Notes: a model not told the origin generated them from the sequence alone. A stretch of DNA of 64,000 bases from Paenibacillus zeirhizosphaerae (GCF_030705605.1 NZ_JAPCKK010000005.1:1-64000); one strand, 5' to 3'. Positions 38,208 through 49,138 are shown, counted from the first letter of the stretch. Translations and numbers: made by a program.

Positions 38208-38795
38208 TTATGCCTCAAGCGTAAACAGGATATTGCTCAGACTGCGGAGCCGCTGATCAATATCCCCGATCCGTTTCTTGTCACGAATCCGAATACGCTG
38301 ATCCAATAAATCGTTAATTTCGTTGTATACTCTGCTGATCTCACGTTCAACATCACGTGCCAGGAATTTGTGCTGCAGCTCCTGCACCGTATTTTTATAC
38401 TCGAATACCAGCCGACAGCCGCCGTCCGTCTTTTCCACAATTCTGCGGACAGAGCCCTGATTATAGGTATAAATCATTGTAAATCCATGATACACCCGGT
38501 TTACGATACCTTCGCCCTTAAAGCGCAGAAACAGCTTTCTGATCATATTCGTCAAAGGCTGATTAACCAAGCGGCAAGTTAATTCACAGACATACATGCC
38601 TTTTCTCCGGTCAAAAGGCAAATGAACTTCTTCTCCCGTAACATCCTCCAGCACAATTTCATGTCCTCCATTGTCCAGCACTTTAATTCGACTGTGAACA
38701 AGGGGGTCTTCCGCTGCACGCAAAAATTGGTTCATTTGAACTTCCGACAATGTCAAAGTGGCGTTAACATACTCTGTGGCTAACCGCTGAGCCAT
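38208..38795 (-). CDS. Conserved protein of unknown function (195 aa)
   Basis: I do not recognise a domain. The protein is soluble, with no membrane segment or signal peptide. The N-terminal half is mixed (about 1-60), the middle carries two cysteines in MYVCELTCRLV (about 69-79) and a YNQGSVRRIVEKTDGGCRLVFEYKNT strand-rich part split here as YNQGSVRR and RLVFEYKN. The C-terminal 60 residues are a charged helix (REISRVYNEINDLLDQRIRIR) likely to form a coiled coil. ATG 38795 has GAGGAG upstream. It is transcribed alone between speD and engB. It is well supported as a gene by ribosome binding site, terminator and length. Confidence 0.85.
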   Translation of the reverse strand: MAQRLATEYVNATLTLSEVQMNQFLRAAEDPLVHSRIKVLDNGGHEIVLEDVTGEEVHLPFDRRKGMYVCELTCRLVNQPLTNMIRKLFLRFKGEGIVNRVYHGFTMIYTYNQGSVRRIVEKTDGGCRLVFEYKNTVQELQHKFLARDVEREISRVYNEINDLLDQRIRIRDKKRIGDIDQRLRSLSNILFTLEA

Positions 38796-38928
38796 AAAAA
38801 TCTCCTCAATTCTTTCCTGAAAGTTTATTCGACTCCCCATGCCACTGGGGCGCGAATGCTCTTCAGGCCGACTGCCGCACACCCTGCGGGTTCATACGGC
38901 GATGTACGCTTTTCAGCTATACATGAAT

Positions 38929-38934
38929 ATTATA
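38929..38934 (-). promoter_or_regulatory. Candidate -10 element for gene 38208-38795
   Basis: TATAAT on the minus strand about 135 bp before the ATG; no good -35 at 17 nt. The 38796-39125 stretch otherwise shows no gene or clear structure. Confidence 0.3.
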
Positions 38935-39126
38935 CACCATCCCCCCGTCTCTTTTCCTTATTCTCCAATTATGAAATAACTGCAAAAATGAGAATAAACC
39001 GCAATGAACCGCTATTCATCCCTGCATTTTCATCGGATGCTCACTTTCACGCCATAATTTTGCCAAAATCCTTCGCCTTTTAACATTCAGGACAAAAAGA
39101 TCAGGCCGCCAACGGGTAACATCTAC

Positions 39127-39156
39127 GAAAAAAAGAAGCGCCCGGTGGGCGCTTCT
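39127..39156 (-). terminator. Rho-independent terminator after engB
   Basis: AGAAGCGCCC (39134-39143) pairs perfectly with 39147-39156 around a 3-nt loop and is followed on the minus strand by seven T. The stem reaches the engB stop codon. Confidence 0.9.
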
Positions 39157-39776
39157 CACTCCTGATTCGCAGCTTCATTCAATTCTTGTCCTACCCCCGT
39201 GTATCGGGAGATGACTGTCCATAATTCTTCTCTGCCCAAGCCTTCCTCAGATGAAAACGGGATAAATAAGTCACCAGAGCCGATGCCCAACTCCTGCTTA
39301 ATCACCTTGATATGCTTCTCTCTGCGAGTACGCGGAATTTTGTCCGCTTTGGTGCCGACAACGCATAAAGGCAAATTGTAATGCTTCAGCCACTCATGCA
39401 TCATCAGATCGTCCTTGGAAGGCGGATGGCGGAGATCCACCATCTGCAGCACCAGCTTCAATGGCTCACGCTGTGTAAGATAGGTTTCAATCATCTCACC
39501 GAATGCCTGCCGCAATGATTTGGACACCTTCGCAAACCCGTAACCCGGAAAATCGACAAAGTACAGGTCGTCGTTGATACGGTAGTAGTTAAGCTGTTGT
39601 GTTTTACCCGGCGTGGAACTCGTCCTGGCCAAATTTTTGCGGTTAATCATCCTGTTAATCAAGGAGGATTTGCCCACGTTGGAGCGGCCTGCCAAAGCTA
39701 CCTCCGGCAAGCCGTCAGCAGGATATTGCTCCGGCCGGACAGCACTGATTATAAATTCGGATTTTGTTACCTTCAT
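39156..39776 (-). CDS. engB: Ribosome biogenesis GTPase YsxC/EngB
   Basis: Essential GTPase for 50S assembly. G1 GRSNVGKSS is at 30-38, G3 reads DFPGYGFA and G4 is TKADK. ATG 39776 has AGAGAGG upstream and gives 206 aa; the open frame upstream overlaps lonA. lonB-lonA-engB is the conserved order. Confidence 0.96.
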   Translation of the reverse strand: MKVTKSEFIISAVRPEQYPADGLPEVALAGRSNVGKSSLINRMINRKNLARTSSTPGKTQQLNYYRINDDLYFVDFPGYGFAKVSKSLRQAFGEMIETYLTQREPLKLVLQMVDLRHPPSKDDLMMHEWLKHYNLPLCVVGTKADKIPRTRREKHIKVIKQELGIGSGDLFIPFSSEEGLGREELWTVISRYTGVGQELNEAANQE

Positions 39777-39792
39777 GTCTACCGTTTCCTCT

Positions 39793-42129
39793 CTATTGCA
39801 ACCCGGTCTGCTCCACCAGCGCATGCTGCAGCACTTGATCCATATGCGCTACAGGCACAAATTCAACTTCTTCCTTGATGCTGTCGGGAATGTCCCGCAG
39901 GTCGCGTTCATTGTCCTTGGGGAGCAGTATTTTTTTGTAGCCCGCACGGTGTGCGGCCAGTGACTTTTCCTTAAGCCCGCCGATAGGCAGCACTCTTCCC
40001 CGCAAAGTGATTTCTCCGGTCATCGCAACGCTTTTGGATACATGACGGTTGGTCAGAGCTGATACAAGCGCAGTTGCGATCGTAATCCCGGCTGAAGGTC
40101 CGTCTTTGGGGATTGCTCCTTCAGGAATATGAATGTGTATATCGTTCTTCTCATAAAAATCAGGCTTGATGCCAAGCTCGCCCGCTTTCGAACGGGTGTA
40201 GCTGAAAGCCGCTTGTGCAGATTCCTTCATCACGTCACCCAGCTTGCCGGTCAGGATCAGCTTGCCCGTCCCCGGTACAACCGTAACTTCGATCGTCAGC
40301 GTTTCACCGCCAACCTCCGTCCATGCCAGACCCGTAACGGTTCCAACCTGATCCTCCAGCTCCGCAATGCCATAGCGGAATCGCGGAATGCCGAGGAAAT
40401 CCTTCAAGTTATCCGGAGTGATCACAATCCGTTCCGTGATGCCGGACACAACCGATTTGGCGGCCTTGCGGCAAAGCGAAGCCATCTGCTGTTCCAGATT
40501 ACGCACTCCGGACTCACGGGTATACTCACGAATTACTTTAAGCAGCGTGTCTTCCTCTACTGTGATCTGTTCGTCTGTCAGACCATGCTCCCGCTTTTGC
40601 TTTGGCAGAAGGTAACGTCCGGCAATCTGGAGCTTCTCCAGCTCCGTATACCCCGGAATATTCAGCAGCTCCATCCGGTCCAGCAGCGGGCGCGGGATGT
40701 TGTGAATCGCGTTCGCCGTGGTGACAAACATCACGTTGGACAAATCGAACGGCAGCTCCACAAAATGGTCGCTGAACGTATTGTTTTGCTCCGGATCAAG
40801 CACCTCCAGCAGGGCCGCAGAAGGATCCCCACGAAAATCGGATGCCATTTTATCAATTTCATCCAGCAGAAAGACAGGATTGGCCGTTCCTGCCGTTTTC
40901 ATGCCCTGGATGATCCGACCTGGCATGGCTCCAACATAGGTACGTCTGTGCCCACGGATTTCCGCTTCATCACGGACGCCCCCTAAGGATATACGGACAA
41001 ACTCACGTCCCAGCGCTTTGGCAATGGACCGCACCAACGATGTCTTGCCCACACCCGGTGGCCCGACCAGACAAAGAATAGGGCCCTTCATCGTTTTCAC
41101 AAGCTTGCGCACGGCCAAATACTCCAGCACCCGCTCCTTCGGCTTCTCCAGACCGTAATGGTCTGCGTCCAGAATTTCTTCAGCCTTGGCTATATCCAGA
41201 TCGTCGTCCGTCGCGTTGCTCCATGGCAGACTGAGCAGCCAATCCAGATAGTTGCGAATGACTCCGCCTTCCGCCGAGCTCGCAGGCGTTTTTTCCAGAC
41301 GGTCAATCTCTTTTTCAATCTTCTCCCGTACCTTATCCGGAAGAATAAGCCCTTCCATCTGGCTGCGCAGCTCCTCGACTTCCCCGGTCCGGCCTTCCTT
41401 CTCGCCCAATTCCTTTTGAATCGCCTTCATTTGCTCGCGCAGATAGTATTCCTTCTGAGTCTTCTCCATTTGCTTTTTGACCCGCTGATTAATCTTGCGC
41501 TCCAGCTCGAGCACCTCGCGCTCGTTGTTCAGAATATCAAGGAGCTTTTCGAGCCGTTTGCGAATATCAACGGTTTCTAGAATCTCCTGCTTATCTTTGA
41601 TTTTAAGGGAAAGATGGCTGGTGATCACATCGGCCAATCTCCCAGGCTCCTCAATATCAGATACTGCGGCAAGTGTCTCGGGCGTTACCTTTTTGGACAG
41701 ATTGATATAGTTCTCGAACTGATTCAGAACGGTCCGCATCAGTGCGTCCGTCTCCGGATGCATGGTATCGTCTTCAGGCAGCTCACGGGCATGAACTTCG
41801 TAGTACTCCTCATTGTCCGTGTACTGAATAATTTCAGCCCTTTCGAGTCCCTCGACGAGCACACGAATTGTACCGTTAGGCAGTTTCAGCATCTGTCGCA
41901 CTTTGGCAACTGTGCCGATTCTGAATATATCCTCTTGTGTAGGCTCCTCAATGTTCACTTCTGATTGGGAACATAGAAGAATCAGATTGTCTTCAACCAT
42001 CGCTTTTTCCAAAGCCTTGACCGATTTGTCCCGGCCCACATCGAGATGCAGAACCATACTCGGGTAGACAAGAAGTCCTCTTAAAGGCAGTAAAGGAAAA
42101 CGACGGCCTTTCGTTTTACTTGGTCCCAT
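39793..42129 (-). CDS. lon: ATP-dependent protease LonA
   Basis: AAA+ serine protease that degrades damaged and regulatory proteins. The N-terminal substrate domain (1-200) leads through a coiled coil to the ATPase ([17 protein letters not shown]) and the C-terminal protease domain with the catalytic Ser in PKDGPSAGI and a Lys in [13 protein letters not shown]. 778 aa, ATG start. Confidence 0.98.
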   Translation of the reverse strand: MGPSKTKGRRFPLLPLRGLLVYPSMVLHLDVGRDKSVKALEKAMVEDNLILLCSQSEVNIEEPTQEDIFRIGTVAKVRQMLKLPNGTIRVLVEGLERAEIIQYTDNEEYYEVHARELPEDDTMHPETDALMRTVLNQFENYINLSKKVTPETLAAVSDIEEPGRLADVITSHLSLKIKDKQEILETVDIRKRLEKLLDILNNEREVLELERKINQRVKKQMEKTQKEYYLREQMKAIQKELGEKEGRTGEVEELRSQMEGLILPDKVREKIEKEIDRLEKTPASSAEGGVIRNYLDWLLSLPWSNATDDDLDIAKAEEILDADHYGLEKPKERVLEYLAVRKLVKTMKGPILCLVGPPGVGKTSLVRSIAKALGREFVRISLGGVRDEAEIRGHRRTYVGAMPGRIIQGMKTAGTANPVFLLDEIDKMASDFRGDPSAALLEVLDPEQNNTFSDHFVELPFDLSNVMFVTTANAIHNIPRPLLDRMELLNIPGYTELEKLQIAGRYLLPKQKREHGLTDEQITVEEDTLLKVIREYTRESGVRNLEQQMASLCRKAAKSVVSGITERIVITPDNLKDFLGIPRFRYGIAELEDQVGTVTGLAWTEVGGETLTIEVTVVPGTGKLILTGKLGDVMKESAQAAFSYTRSKAGELGIKPDFYEKNDIHIHIPEGAIPKDGPSAGITIATALVSALTNRHVSKSVAMTGEITLRGRVLPIGGLKEKSLAAHRAGYKKILLPKDNERDLRDIPDSIKEEVEFVPVAHMDQVLQHALVEQTGLQ

Positions 42130-42290
42130 CGCTTTCGCACCTCCAATGGTTCACAGGTTCAGCAAGTTGCATGCACCGGTTATAATATAGCGGTTATGCT
42201 TTGCACAGCTTACTCTGATAAGGATAGTTCATATTTTATCAAATGTTCCATGGAAAAACCAATGAAGGTGCTTTCTTCCGCAAACCAGCT

Positions 42291-44003
42291 TCACACAGTG
42301 CTTCCCTGTCCGGATCCATCCGCCTGCAGATAAGGGGATTGCGCTGGTGTAAACATATCGGGAGAAGTGCGAACCTCTGTTGTTTCCTCCCATTCTTCTC
42401 CAAAAATCTGTCTGAAGGCTTCGTGAATAGATTGTACTGGAATAACCTCAACATTCCCCAGTTTATCAAAAACGTTCTGCCAGTTATCGGCAGGGATAAG
42501 CACCCGCTTGGCCCCGGCTTGAAGAGCAGCCTCCACCTTGGCCAGCACACCGCCGATTGGCTTGATGCGTCCGTGAATGCTAACTTCACCTGTCATCGCA
42601 AGCTCATGATCAACCGGAATCCCGCGAATAGCCGATGCTACAGCCGCGGCCATTGCGATCCCGGCCGAAGGACCGTCCACCGGAGTGCCTCCCGGAAAAT
42701 TAATGTGGAGATCATAATCCTGCGGACGAAGACCGCAGGTTCGAAGGACGGTCAGCACGTTTTCCACTGATCCTCTTGCCATACTTTTACGCTTAAGCGT
42801 TCTGGAGCCTCCTCCGATTTCCTCCTCCTCAACTACCCCGGTAATATTGAATTTCCCCTGCCCTTTGGCAGCTTGTGCGGCAGTCACCTCGATCTCCAGC
42901 AGCATGCCCAGATTCGGGCCGTATACAGCGAGACCATTGACGAAGCCGACCTGGGGACGATTCGGAATCTTGCGCTCTGGACGAGGCTGGAGCTGACTGC
43001 TGCTCGCAACCCATTCCACATCCTCCGCCTCCAGCCTGTCTCTTTTCTCCGTCAAGGCCAGCCCTGCGGCCAACTGGATCATATTTACAGCCTCCCGGCC
43101 ATTCGTGGCATACCGCTGCACAGCCTGCACCGCTTCCGGACAGCTTTCGAAGCTCAGTTTGCTGATCGCATCTTCTGCAATTCGCCCGATTTCTTCAGGC
43201 AGCAGAGAACGAAAAAAGATTTCCATGCATCTGGAACGAAGTGCAGGCGGTAACTCATGAGGGGATCGTGTCGTAGCCCCCACCATACGAAAATCTGCCG
43301 GCAGCCCGTTCTGAAAAATATCATGGATATATGCAGGTGTATGTGTATCCTCCGAATTATAGTACGCACTTTCCAAAAATACCTTACGGTCTTCGAGCAC
43401 TTTCAGCAATTTGTTCATCTGCGTCGGATGCAGCTCCCCGATCTCATCAATAAACAGCATTCCACCATGGGCTTTCGTGACCGCCCCCGGCTTTGGCTGT
43501 GGAATGCCTGCCACCCCCATGGCCCCAGCGCCCTGATAAATCGGATCATGCACGGAGCCGATCAGCGGATCGGCAATGCCACGTTCATCAAAACGGGCCG
43601 TCGTTGCATCAATCTCGGTAAATTTAGCGTCGCTTTTGAATGGGGACAGCGGGTTCTTTTTCGCTTCCTCAAGCACTACACGCGCTGCCGCTGTTTTACC
43701 GACACCGGGGGGACCATAAATAATAACATGCTGCGGGTTGGCGCTGCATAACGCAGCCTTGAGCGCGCGCAATCCGTCTTTCTGTCCTACGATATCCTCT
43801 ATGGATGCAGGGCGAGTTTTCTCCGCCAGCGGCTTCGTCAGCGTGACCGATCTCAGCTTTCTTAATTTATCCAATTCTTTGCGCGATTCTCTGTCCACGG
43901 CACTACGGTTCGTTTTCTGACTGCGCAGCAGGTTTAGGAAGTAAAGCCCGATCACGATCCCGAAAAAAAGCTGCACAATAATTACGATCATTGTCCAATC
44001 CAT
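42291..44003 (-). CDS. lonB: ATP-dependent protease LonB
   Basis: Membrane-anchored Lon-like protease, forespore-specific in B. subtilis. An N-terminal membrane segment (about 4-26) replaces the Lon substrate domain; the ATPase has [14 protein letters not shown] and DEIGELHP, and the protease domain has GTPVDGPSAGIA with the catalytic Ser. 570 aa, ATG after GGAGG. Immediately upstream of lonA with a 160-bp gap, so the two may be separately expressed. Confidence 0.95.
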   Translation of the reverse strand: MDWTMIVIIVQLFFGIVIGLYFLNLLRSQKTNRSAVDRESRKELDKLRKLRSVTLTKPLAEKTRPASIEDIVGQKDGLRALKAALCSANPQHVIIYGPPGVGKTAAARVVLEEAKKNPLSPFKSDAKFTEIDATTARFDERGIADPLIGSVHDPIYQGAGAMGVAGIPQPKPGAVTKAHGGMLFIDEIGELHPTQMNKLLKVLEDRKVFLESAYYNSEDTHTPAYIHDIFQNGLPADFRMVGATTRSPHELPPALRSRCMEIFFRSLLPEEIGRIAEDAISKLSFESCPEAVQAVQRYATNGREAVNMIQLAAGLALTEKRDRLEAEDVEWVASSSQLQPRPERKIPNRPQVGFVNGLAVYGPNLGMLLEIEVTAAQAAKGQGKFNITGVVEEEEIGGGSRTLKRKSMARGSVENVLTVLRTCGLRPQDYDLHINFPGGTPVDGPSAGIAMAAAVASAIRGIPVDHELAMTGEVSIHGRIKPIGGVLAKVEAALQAGAKRVLIPADNWQNVFDKLGNVEVIPVQSIHEAFRQIFGEEWEETTEVRTSPDMFTPAQSPYLQADGSGQGSTV

Positions 44004-44126
44004 TTGTAAGCCTCCGTTTCTCTCTGCGCCGCATAGCGGCGGGTTTCTATTAAAATCAGTATTTCCTTTTCGGAGGCTGCTAAACAGATTTAAATGAAAG
44101 AATTAACAAAAGCAGCAGAATCGGGC

Positions 44127-44165
44127 ACAAAAAAACCGGGCAATGACGTTAAATCACCTGCCCGG
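44127..44165 (-). terminator. Rho-independent terminator after ispG
   Basis: CCGGGCA and TGCCCGG (44136-44142, 44159-44165) form the stem, followed on the minus strand by seven T. Between it and lonB, a small perfect hairpin (CGCCGC/GCGGCG) lies at 44027-44041 just before the lonB ribosome binding site. Confidence 0.85.
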
Positions 44166-44193
44166 CGCACGAGAAAACGATATTCACATCCGG

Positions 44194-45309
44194 TTATACG
44201 GTCGGAGCATGACGCTCCTTGCGGCCTGGTATTTCACCGGTTTCTTCGTAAGCTTTAACAATGCTGTCAATTTCCTTCTTCAGCTCATTTACCATCTCCG
44301 CTTCCGGTACTTTACGGATCATCTGTCCGTAACGGAACAGGAGACCTTCACCACGGGCTCCGGCAATGCCGATATCCGCTTCTTTAGCCTCTCCCGGCCC
44401 GTTCACGGCACATCCGAGAACAGAGACTTTAATAGGCACCTTCAGCTTCGCAATATAATCCTCCACCTCATTCGCAATGGAGAACAGATCAATATCCAAC
44501 CGGCCGCAGGTCGGGCAGGAAATCAACGTGGCTGCATTTGTGATTAACCCGAATGTTTTCAGCAGCTCACGCGCTACCTTAACCTCCTCCACCGGATCTG
44601 CACTGAGCGAGATACGCATGGTCGAACCGACACCGGCTGACAGAAGCGCACCCATACCGGCAGCGCTCTTGACCGTACCGGTAAAGAGGGTGCCTGCCTC
44701 CGTAATACCAAGATGAAGAGGGTATTTTATAATTTCTGCAGCTTTCAGATAAGCTGAGATCGCCATCGGCACATCGGAAGCTTTGAGGGAAACGATAATA
44801 TCGTGGAAATCCAGGTCTTCCAGAATGCCGATATGGTAGAGGGCGCTCTCCACCATAGCCTCCGGTGTTGGATAACCGTATTTATCCAGTAAATGCTGCT
44901 CCAGGGAACCGGCGTTGACACCGATCCGGATCGGAATCCCTTTTTCTTTGCATGCCTTAACAACCGCTTCGACCTTTTCACGCCGGCCGATATTGCCGGG
45001 ATTGATACGAACTTTATCTATCCCGTTCTCAATCGCCAGCAACGCGAGTTTATAATTAAAATGAATATCCGCAACAAGCGGAATATGAATTTGCTTTTTG
45101 ATTTCTTTGATCGCAGCCGCAGCTTCTTCATTATTGACCGTAACCCTGACAATCTGGCAGCCGGCCTCTTCCAGACGCAAAATTTCTGCGACGGTGGCCT
45201 CTACATCAGCCGTCTTGGTCGTACACATGCTTTGAATAATGACTTCGTTGCTTCCGCCGATCGTCAGATTTCCGACTTTAACGGGACGTGTGTCTTGTCT
45301 TAAAAACAT
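44194..45309 (-). CDS. ispG: 4-hydroxy-3-methylbut-2-enyl diphosphate synthase (flavodoxin)
   Basis: Penultimate step of the MEP isoprenoid pathway. An N-terminal TIM barrel ([26 protein letters not shown]) is followed by the 4Fe-4S domain with cysteines in ISCPTCGR and [14 protein letters not shown] 45309 has GGGAGAG 8 nt upstream (371 aa). Confidence 0.96.
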   Translation of the reverse strand: MFLRQDTRPVKVGNLTIGGSNEVIIQSMCTTKTADVEATVAEILRLEEAGCQIVRVTVNNEEAAAAIKEIKKQIHIPLVADIHFNYKLALLAIENGIDKVRINPGNIGRREKVEAVVKACKEKGIPIRIGVNAGSLEQHLLDKYGYPTPEAMVESALYHIGILEDLDFHDIIVSLKASDVPMAISAYLKAAEIIKYPLHLGITEAGTLFTGTVKSAAGMGALLSAGVGSTMRISLSADPVEEVKVARELLKTFGLITNAATLISCPTCGRLDIDLFSIANEVEDYIAKLKVPIKVSVLGCAVNGPGEAKEADIGIAGARGEGLLFRYGQMIRKVPEAEMVNELKKEIDSIVKAYEETGEIPGRKERHAPTV

Positions 45310-45419
45310 GGTCATATCTCTCCCATAATGCCAAAGCTCCACCCCCCGAACCGTCCTTGCGGAGGGGTGGGAAGTGGAGACTGGCAGTTCATGTATTAGA
45401 GATCGCGAAGGTTCGATGC

Positions 45420-46679
45420 TCAGGCGCTCTCTTCTTGCTTCTTATTCTTGTCGTTACTACCGTGCAGTTCAGGCGCAACCTTCTCCTTCACAACCTGCTC
45501 ATTGATAATGCAGGAGGTGATATCGTCACGCGAAGGCACTTCGTACATGACATCCAGCATGATGCCTTCGATAATCGCACGAAGGCCGCGGGCACCTGTG
45601 TTACGTTTGATCGCTTCTCGGGCGATCTCTTGCAGCGCATCCTGTGTAAATTCCAGCTTGACATTGTCCATTTCGAGCAGCTTCTGATACTGCTTGGTCA
45701 ACGCGTTCTTGGGCTCAGAAAGAATACGCACGAGCGTAGCTTCATCGAGCGGCTCTAATGTGGAGATGACAGGCAAGCGGCCTACAAACTCCGGAATCAG
45801 TCCAAATTTCAGCAGATCCTCAGGCAACACCAACTGCAGGTACTCGCCCGGTTTAAGATCTTTTTGCTCGGCAGAGGCGTTGAAGCCAATCACTTTTTTG
45901 CCAATCCGGCGCTTGATCATTTGCTCCAGTCCGTCGAAGGCACCGCCTACGATAAACAGGATGTTCGTCGTATCAATTTGAATAAATTCTTGATGCGGGT
46001 GCTTACGACCACCTTGCGGCGGTACAGATGCAACCGTTCCTTCAAGGATTTTGAGCAGAGCCTGCTGAACACCTTCTCCGGACACATCACGTGTAATCGA
46101 AGGGTTCTCGGATTTGCGCGCAACCTTGTCGATTTCATCAATATAGATAATTCCACGTTCAGCCTTCTCAACATCGTAGTCGGCCGCCTGGATCAGCTTC
46201 AGCAGGATGTTCTCCACATCCTCACCCACATAACCGGCTTCCGTCAAAGAAGTGGCATCAGCAATGGCAAATGGTACATTAAGAATTTTAGCCATCGTTT
46301 GCGCCAGCAGGGTTTTACCCGAGCCAGTCGGTCCGAGCAGCATAATGTTACTTTTCGTCAGCTCAACATCCTCGATTTTGCTTTGAGTGTTGATACGCTT
46401 GTAATGGTTGTACACGGCTACGGAAAGAGATTTTTTGGCCTGGTCCTGTCCGATAACGTACTGGTCCAGAATGTCCCGGATTTCTTTCGGTTTCGGGATA
46501 TCTTTGAGATCGATCTCTTCCTCATGGCCCAGTTCTTCTTCTACAATTTCAGTACACAGCTCGATACACTCGTCACATATATAAACGCCGGGACCGGCTA
46601 CCAGCTTTCGTACCTGCTCCTGGGACTTACCGCAAAAGGAGCATTTCAATTGTCCTTTTTCATCATTAAACTTAAACAT
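45420..46679 (-). CDS. clpX: ClpX ATPase, specificity subunit of ClpXP
   Basis: AAA+ unfoldase that feeds ClpP. The N-terminal zinc finger uses C13, C16, C35 and C38; Walker A is [11 protein letters not shown], and the IGF-type ClpP-contact loop reads [10 protein letters not shown]. 419 aa, ATG start. 12 bp downstream of clpP in one transcript. Confidence 0.98.
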   Translation of the reverse strand: MFKFNDEKGQLKCSFCGKSQEQVRKLVAGPGVYICDECIELCTEIVEEELGHEEEIDLKDIPKPKEIRDILDQYVIGQDQAKKSLSVAVYNHYKRINTQSKIEDVELTKSNIMLLGPTGSGKTLLAQTMAKILNVPFAIADATSLTEAGYVGEDVENILLKLIQAADYDVEKAERGIIYIDEIDKVARKSENPSITRDVSGEGVQQALLKILEGTVASVPPQGGRKHPHQEFIQIDTTNILFIVGGAFDGLEQMIKRRIGKKVIGFNASAEQKDLKPGEYLQLVLPEDLLKFGLIPEFVGRLPVISTLEPLDEATLVRILSEPKNALTKQYQKLLEMDNVKLEFTQDALQEIAREAIKRNTGARGLRAIIEGIMLDVMYEVPSRDDITSCIINEQVVKEKVAPELHGSNDKNKKQEESA

Positions 46680-46691
46680 GGGGCCACCCCT

Positions 46692-47282
46692 TTACAAATT
46701 GATCGGCTTCGTGAGAATTTGGTCAATGATGCCGTAAGCTTTTGTTTCTTCCGCATCCATAAAAAAGTCGCGGTCAGTATCGCGTTCGATTTTTTCGAGA
46801 GGCTGACCCGTCGTCTTCACATAAATCTGGTTGAGCTTCTGACGAGTTTTGATGATCCAGTCCGCATGAATTTGAATATCGGATGCTTGACCCTGAATTC
46901 CGCCCAGCGGCTGATGAATCATAACCTCACTGTTACTAAGGGCATACCTCTTGCCCGGAGCGCCCGCAGTAAGCAGAAGTGAACCCATACTTGCAGCCAT
47001 ACCCACACAAATCGTAGATACGTCCGGCTTCACAAATTGCATTGTATCATATATACCCATACCGGCAGTCACAGAACCGCCCGGGGAATTGATGTACAAA
47101 TGAATATCTTTCTCTGAATCTTCCGCAGTCAGAAACAGGAGCTGCGCAATGACGAGATTGGCGACATCGTCATCGATCGGTCCGCTGAGGAATATGATAC
47201 GATCCTTAAGCAGACGCGAATAAATGTCGTAGGAACGTTCCCCCCGACTTGTTTGTTCCACAACCATAGGTACGAGACTCAT
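46692..47282 (-). CDS. clpP: ATP-dependent Clp protease proteolytic subunit
   Basis: Barrel-forming serine protease. The catalytic triad S98 (GMAASMGS), H123 (MIHQPLGG) and D172 is intact. 196 aa from ATG 47282, which has GAGG upstream; the in-frame start further out lies in the leader. Upstream of clpX, whereas in B. subtilis clpP is unlinked to clpX. Confidence 0.97.
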   Translation of the reverse strand: MSLVPMVVEQTSRGERSYDIYSRLLKDRIIFLSGPIDDDVANLVIAQLLFLTAEDSEKDIHLYINSPGGSVTAGMGIYDTMQFVKPDVSTICVGMAASMGSLLLTAGAPGKRYALSNSEVMIHQPLGGIQGQASDIQIHADWIIKTRQKLNQIYVKTTGQPLEKIERDTDRDFFMDAEETKAYGIIDQILTKPINL

Positions 47283-47377
47283 CGTGACCAACCTCTTTTC
47301 CTTTGGTAATAATACCCAGATACACCGTTTGTTGATCCAGTTTAAGCAGGTAAGCATGCTTATTCCCCATTAAAGCG

Positions 47378-47389
47378 GAAACCGGTTTC
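47378..47389. repeat. 12-bp palindrome in the clpP 5' leader
   Basis: GAAACCGGTTTC is a perfect palindrome about 20 bp downstream of the predicted clpP start site. It could be an operator; it does not match the CtsR heptad pair GGTCAAA. Confidence 0.6.
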
Positions 47390-47410
47390 GAAACAGATAT
47401 ACCTAGAAAT

Positions 47411-47439
47411 ATTCTAACATGATACCAATCCGATGTCAT
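47411..47439 (-). promoter_or_regulatory. Sigma-A promoter of clpP-clpX
   Basis: ATGACA, 17 nt, TAGAAT on the minus strand, with an extended TG one base before the -10. It predicts a leader of about 120 nt. I see no CtsR box around it. Confidence 0.65.
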
Positions 47440-47514
47440 TTCTCTCGGACCTTATCATATTTAAACATGTTTCTTATGTATGTGCAAATTTCAGAACAAG
47501 ACGACGTTGGCGAC

Positions 47515-47546
47515 ACTTACTGATCATTTTACTTACTGATCATTTT
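47515..47546. repeat. 16-bp perfect tandem duplication upstream of clpP
   Basis: ACTTACTGATCATTTT occurs twice in direct succession, 75-107 bp upstream of the clpP -35 element. Each copy holds the palindrome TGATCA. Confidence 0.95.
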
Positions 47547-47645
47547 AATAGTATATGTAATGCTGCGGTAACTTAATACGTCTATTTTTCACCACACTAA
47601 ACTGATCCATTCAGTTCCATATCCCCCCTAAAATGGGTTCCGTAG

Positions 47646-47686
47646 TGAAAAAATAAGGCACGAGTATGGGTAACCGCGTGCCTTAT
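47646..47686 (-). terminator. Rho-independent terminator after tig
   Basis: ATAAGGCACG (47653-47662) pairs perfectly with 47677-47686 and is followed on the minus strand by a T-tract. With the two elements above this fills the 435-bp gap between clpP and tig. Confidence 0.85.
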
Positions 47687-47717
47687 GGAATATACATTTA
47701 CTAGGTGTTACAGAAGA

Positions 47718-49025
47718 TTACTCTGCTGCAGGAGCTTCGACTTCCTTGCTGTTATCTACCAGGAAGCTAATCGTTTTGCGCAGTGTAATTTCCTCACGAA
47801 GATTTCCAAGGGAACCGTTGCTTTCAAGGATGCTACGGATCTCCTCAACAGAGCGCTTGTAGGTATCAGCCATCGTCTGCAATTCTTCGTTGATTTCCTC
47901 TTCGGAAACTTCAATGTTCTCAACTTTGGCAACTTGCTCAAGCACAAGGTTGTTGCGCACACGCTTCTCGGCGTCATCCTTCATTTGGTTTTCCAGATCT
48001 TCATTGGTTTGGCCAGAGAAGCTGAGGAACATTTCCATATTCATGCCTTGACTGCGCAGACGATTGTCGAAATCACGCACCAAGTTTTGAACTTCGTTGT
48101 TAATCATCGCTTCAGGAATATCGACAGTTGCATTCTCGGCAACTTTCTCTACTACTGCGTTCTCGCGAGCCGCTTTGACTTCGTTCTCCTTGCGGGCTTG
48201 AAGCTGCTTCTTAAGATCTTCCTTGTATTCAGCAAGCGTGTCGAATTCACTCACATCTTTAGCAAACTCATCATCCAGCTCAGGAAGCTGTTTGCGCTTG
48301 ATCTCATGAATTTTCACTTTGAAGATCGCTTGTTTGCCAGCCAGGTCTGCAGAGTGATAGTTCTCAGGGAAAGTTACTTCAACGTCCTTGAAATCACCTG
48401 TATTCATGCCGACAACCTGATCTTCGAAACCAGGAATGAAGGTATTGGAGCCCAGCTCCAGCGAGTAACGCTCAGCTTGTCCACCTTCGAATTGCACACC
48501 GTCCACGGAACCGTCAAAATCAATCACTGTAATATCGCCGGATTGTGCCGCTTCGTCTTCTACGACAATCAGTTCGGCATGGCGCTGCTGCAAACGCTCC
48601 AGTTCTTCCGCTACTTCCTGATCAGTAACTTCAACCTTGGATGCAGGAACCTCGACGCCTTTGTATTCGCCAAGCTCAGCCTCCGGTTTAACTGTTACTT
48701 TCGCTTTGAATTTAAAGGACTGGCCTTTGGTGAACTGGTCGATTTCCACATCCGGACGGTCTACAGGGAAGATGTCGGTTTGGTCAACAGCTTCACCGTA
48801 AACTTCAGGAAGAAGGATATCAATTGCATCCTGGTACAAACTCTCAACACCAAAACGCGCTTCGAAGATCGACCGAGGCACTTTACCTTTACGGAAGCCC
48901 GGCACGTTAATTTGTTTAACCACTTTATTAAAAGCTTTGTCAAGCGCAGCGGCTACGCGTTCCGCATCCACTTCTACTTCAAGAACCCCAAGGTTCTTCT
49001 CTATTTTCTCCCAAGTTGCTTTCAT
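47718..49025 (-). CDS. tig: Trigger factor
   Basis: Ribosome-bound chaperone and peptidyl-prolyl isomerase. The N-terminal ribosome-binding domain has the PGFRKGKVP signature (about residues 41-49); an FKBP domain (about 160-245) and the helical C-terminal arms follow. 435 aa, ATG after GGAGGGG. The tig-clpP-clpX order is close to the classic tig-clpP-clpX-lon cluster of proteobacteria. Confidence 0.98.
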   Translation of the reverse strand: MKATWEKIEKNLGVLEVEVDAERVAAALDKAFNKVVKQINVPGFRKGKVPRSIFEARFGVESLYQDAIDILLPEVYGEAVDQTDIFPVDRPDVEIDQFTKGQSFKFKAKVTVKPEAELGEYKGVEVPASKVEVTDQEVAEELERLQQRHAELIVVEDEAAQSGDITVIDFDGSVDGVQFEGGQAERYSLELGSNTFIPGFEDQVVGMNTGDFKDVEVTFPENYHSADLAGKQAIFKVKIHEIKRKQLPELDDEFAKDVSEFDTLAEYKEDLKKQLQARKENEVKAARENAVVEKVAENATVDIPEAMINNEVQNLVRDFDNRLRSQGMNMEMFLSFSGQTNEDLENQMKDDAEKRVRNNLVLEQVAKVENIEVSEEEINEELQTMADTYKRSVEEIRSILESNGSLGNLREEITLRKTISFLVDNSKEVEAPAAE

Positions 49026-49095
49026 TTTATGCTTTCCCCTCCAACAAAATCTTACTTATAGTCACGTTTATAGACACGCACAAAATAACCACTCT

Positions 49096-49124
49096 AGTAT
49101 AAACAACATTACTATCTTTTTCAA
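49096..49124 (-). promoter_or_regulatory. Sigma-A promoter of tig
   Basis: TTGAAA, 17 nt, TATACT on the minus strand, 71 bp upstream of tig. Confidence 0.75.
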
Positions 49125-49138
49125 GGGTGAACCCTTGA
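49121..49138. repeat. 18-bp palindrome overlapping the tig -35 element
   Basis: TCAAGGGTGAACCCTTGA: two perfect 8-bp arms around a 2-nt centre, covering the upstream part of the -35 hexamer. Operator-like; no T-tract follows, so it is not a normal terminator for ysoA. Confidence 0.7.

Noticed and set aside
45341..45372. Hairpin between clpX and ispG as terminator
   Set aside because: A 7-bp CCACCCC/GGGGTGG stem exists but is followed by AGCTTTGG and no T-tract.
45864..46982. 372-codon plus-strand frame across clpX and clpP
   Set aside because: Antisense shadow of two certain genes; spans their junction without any domain.
47685..49061. 458-codon open frame on the plus strand across tig
   Set aside because: It is the exact antisense of trigger factor, shares its frame-compatible codon bias, and has no ribosome binding site or family features.
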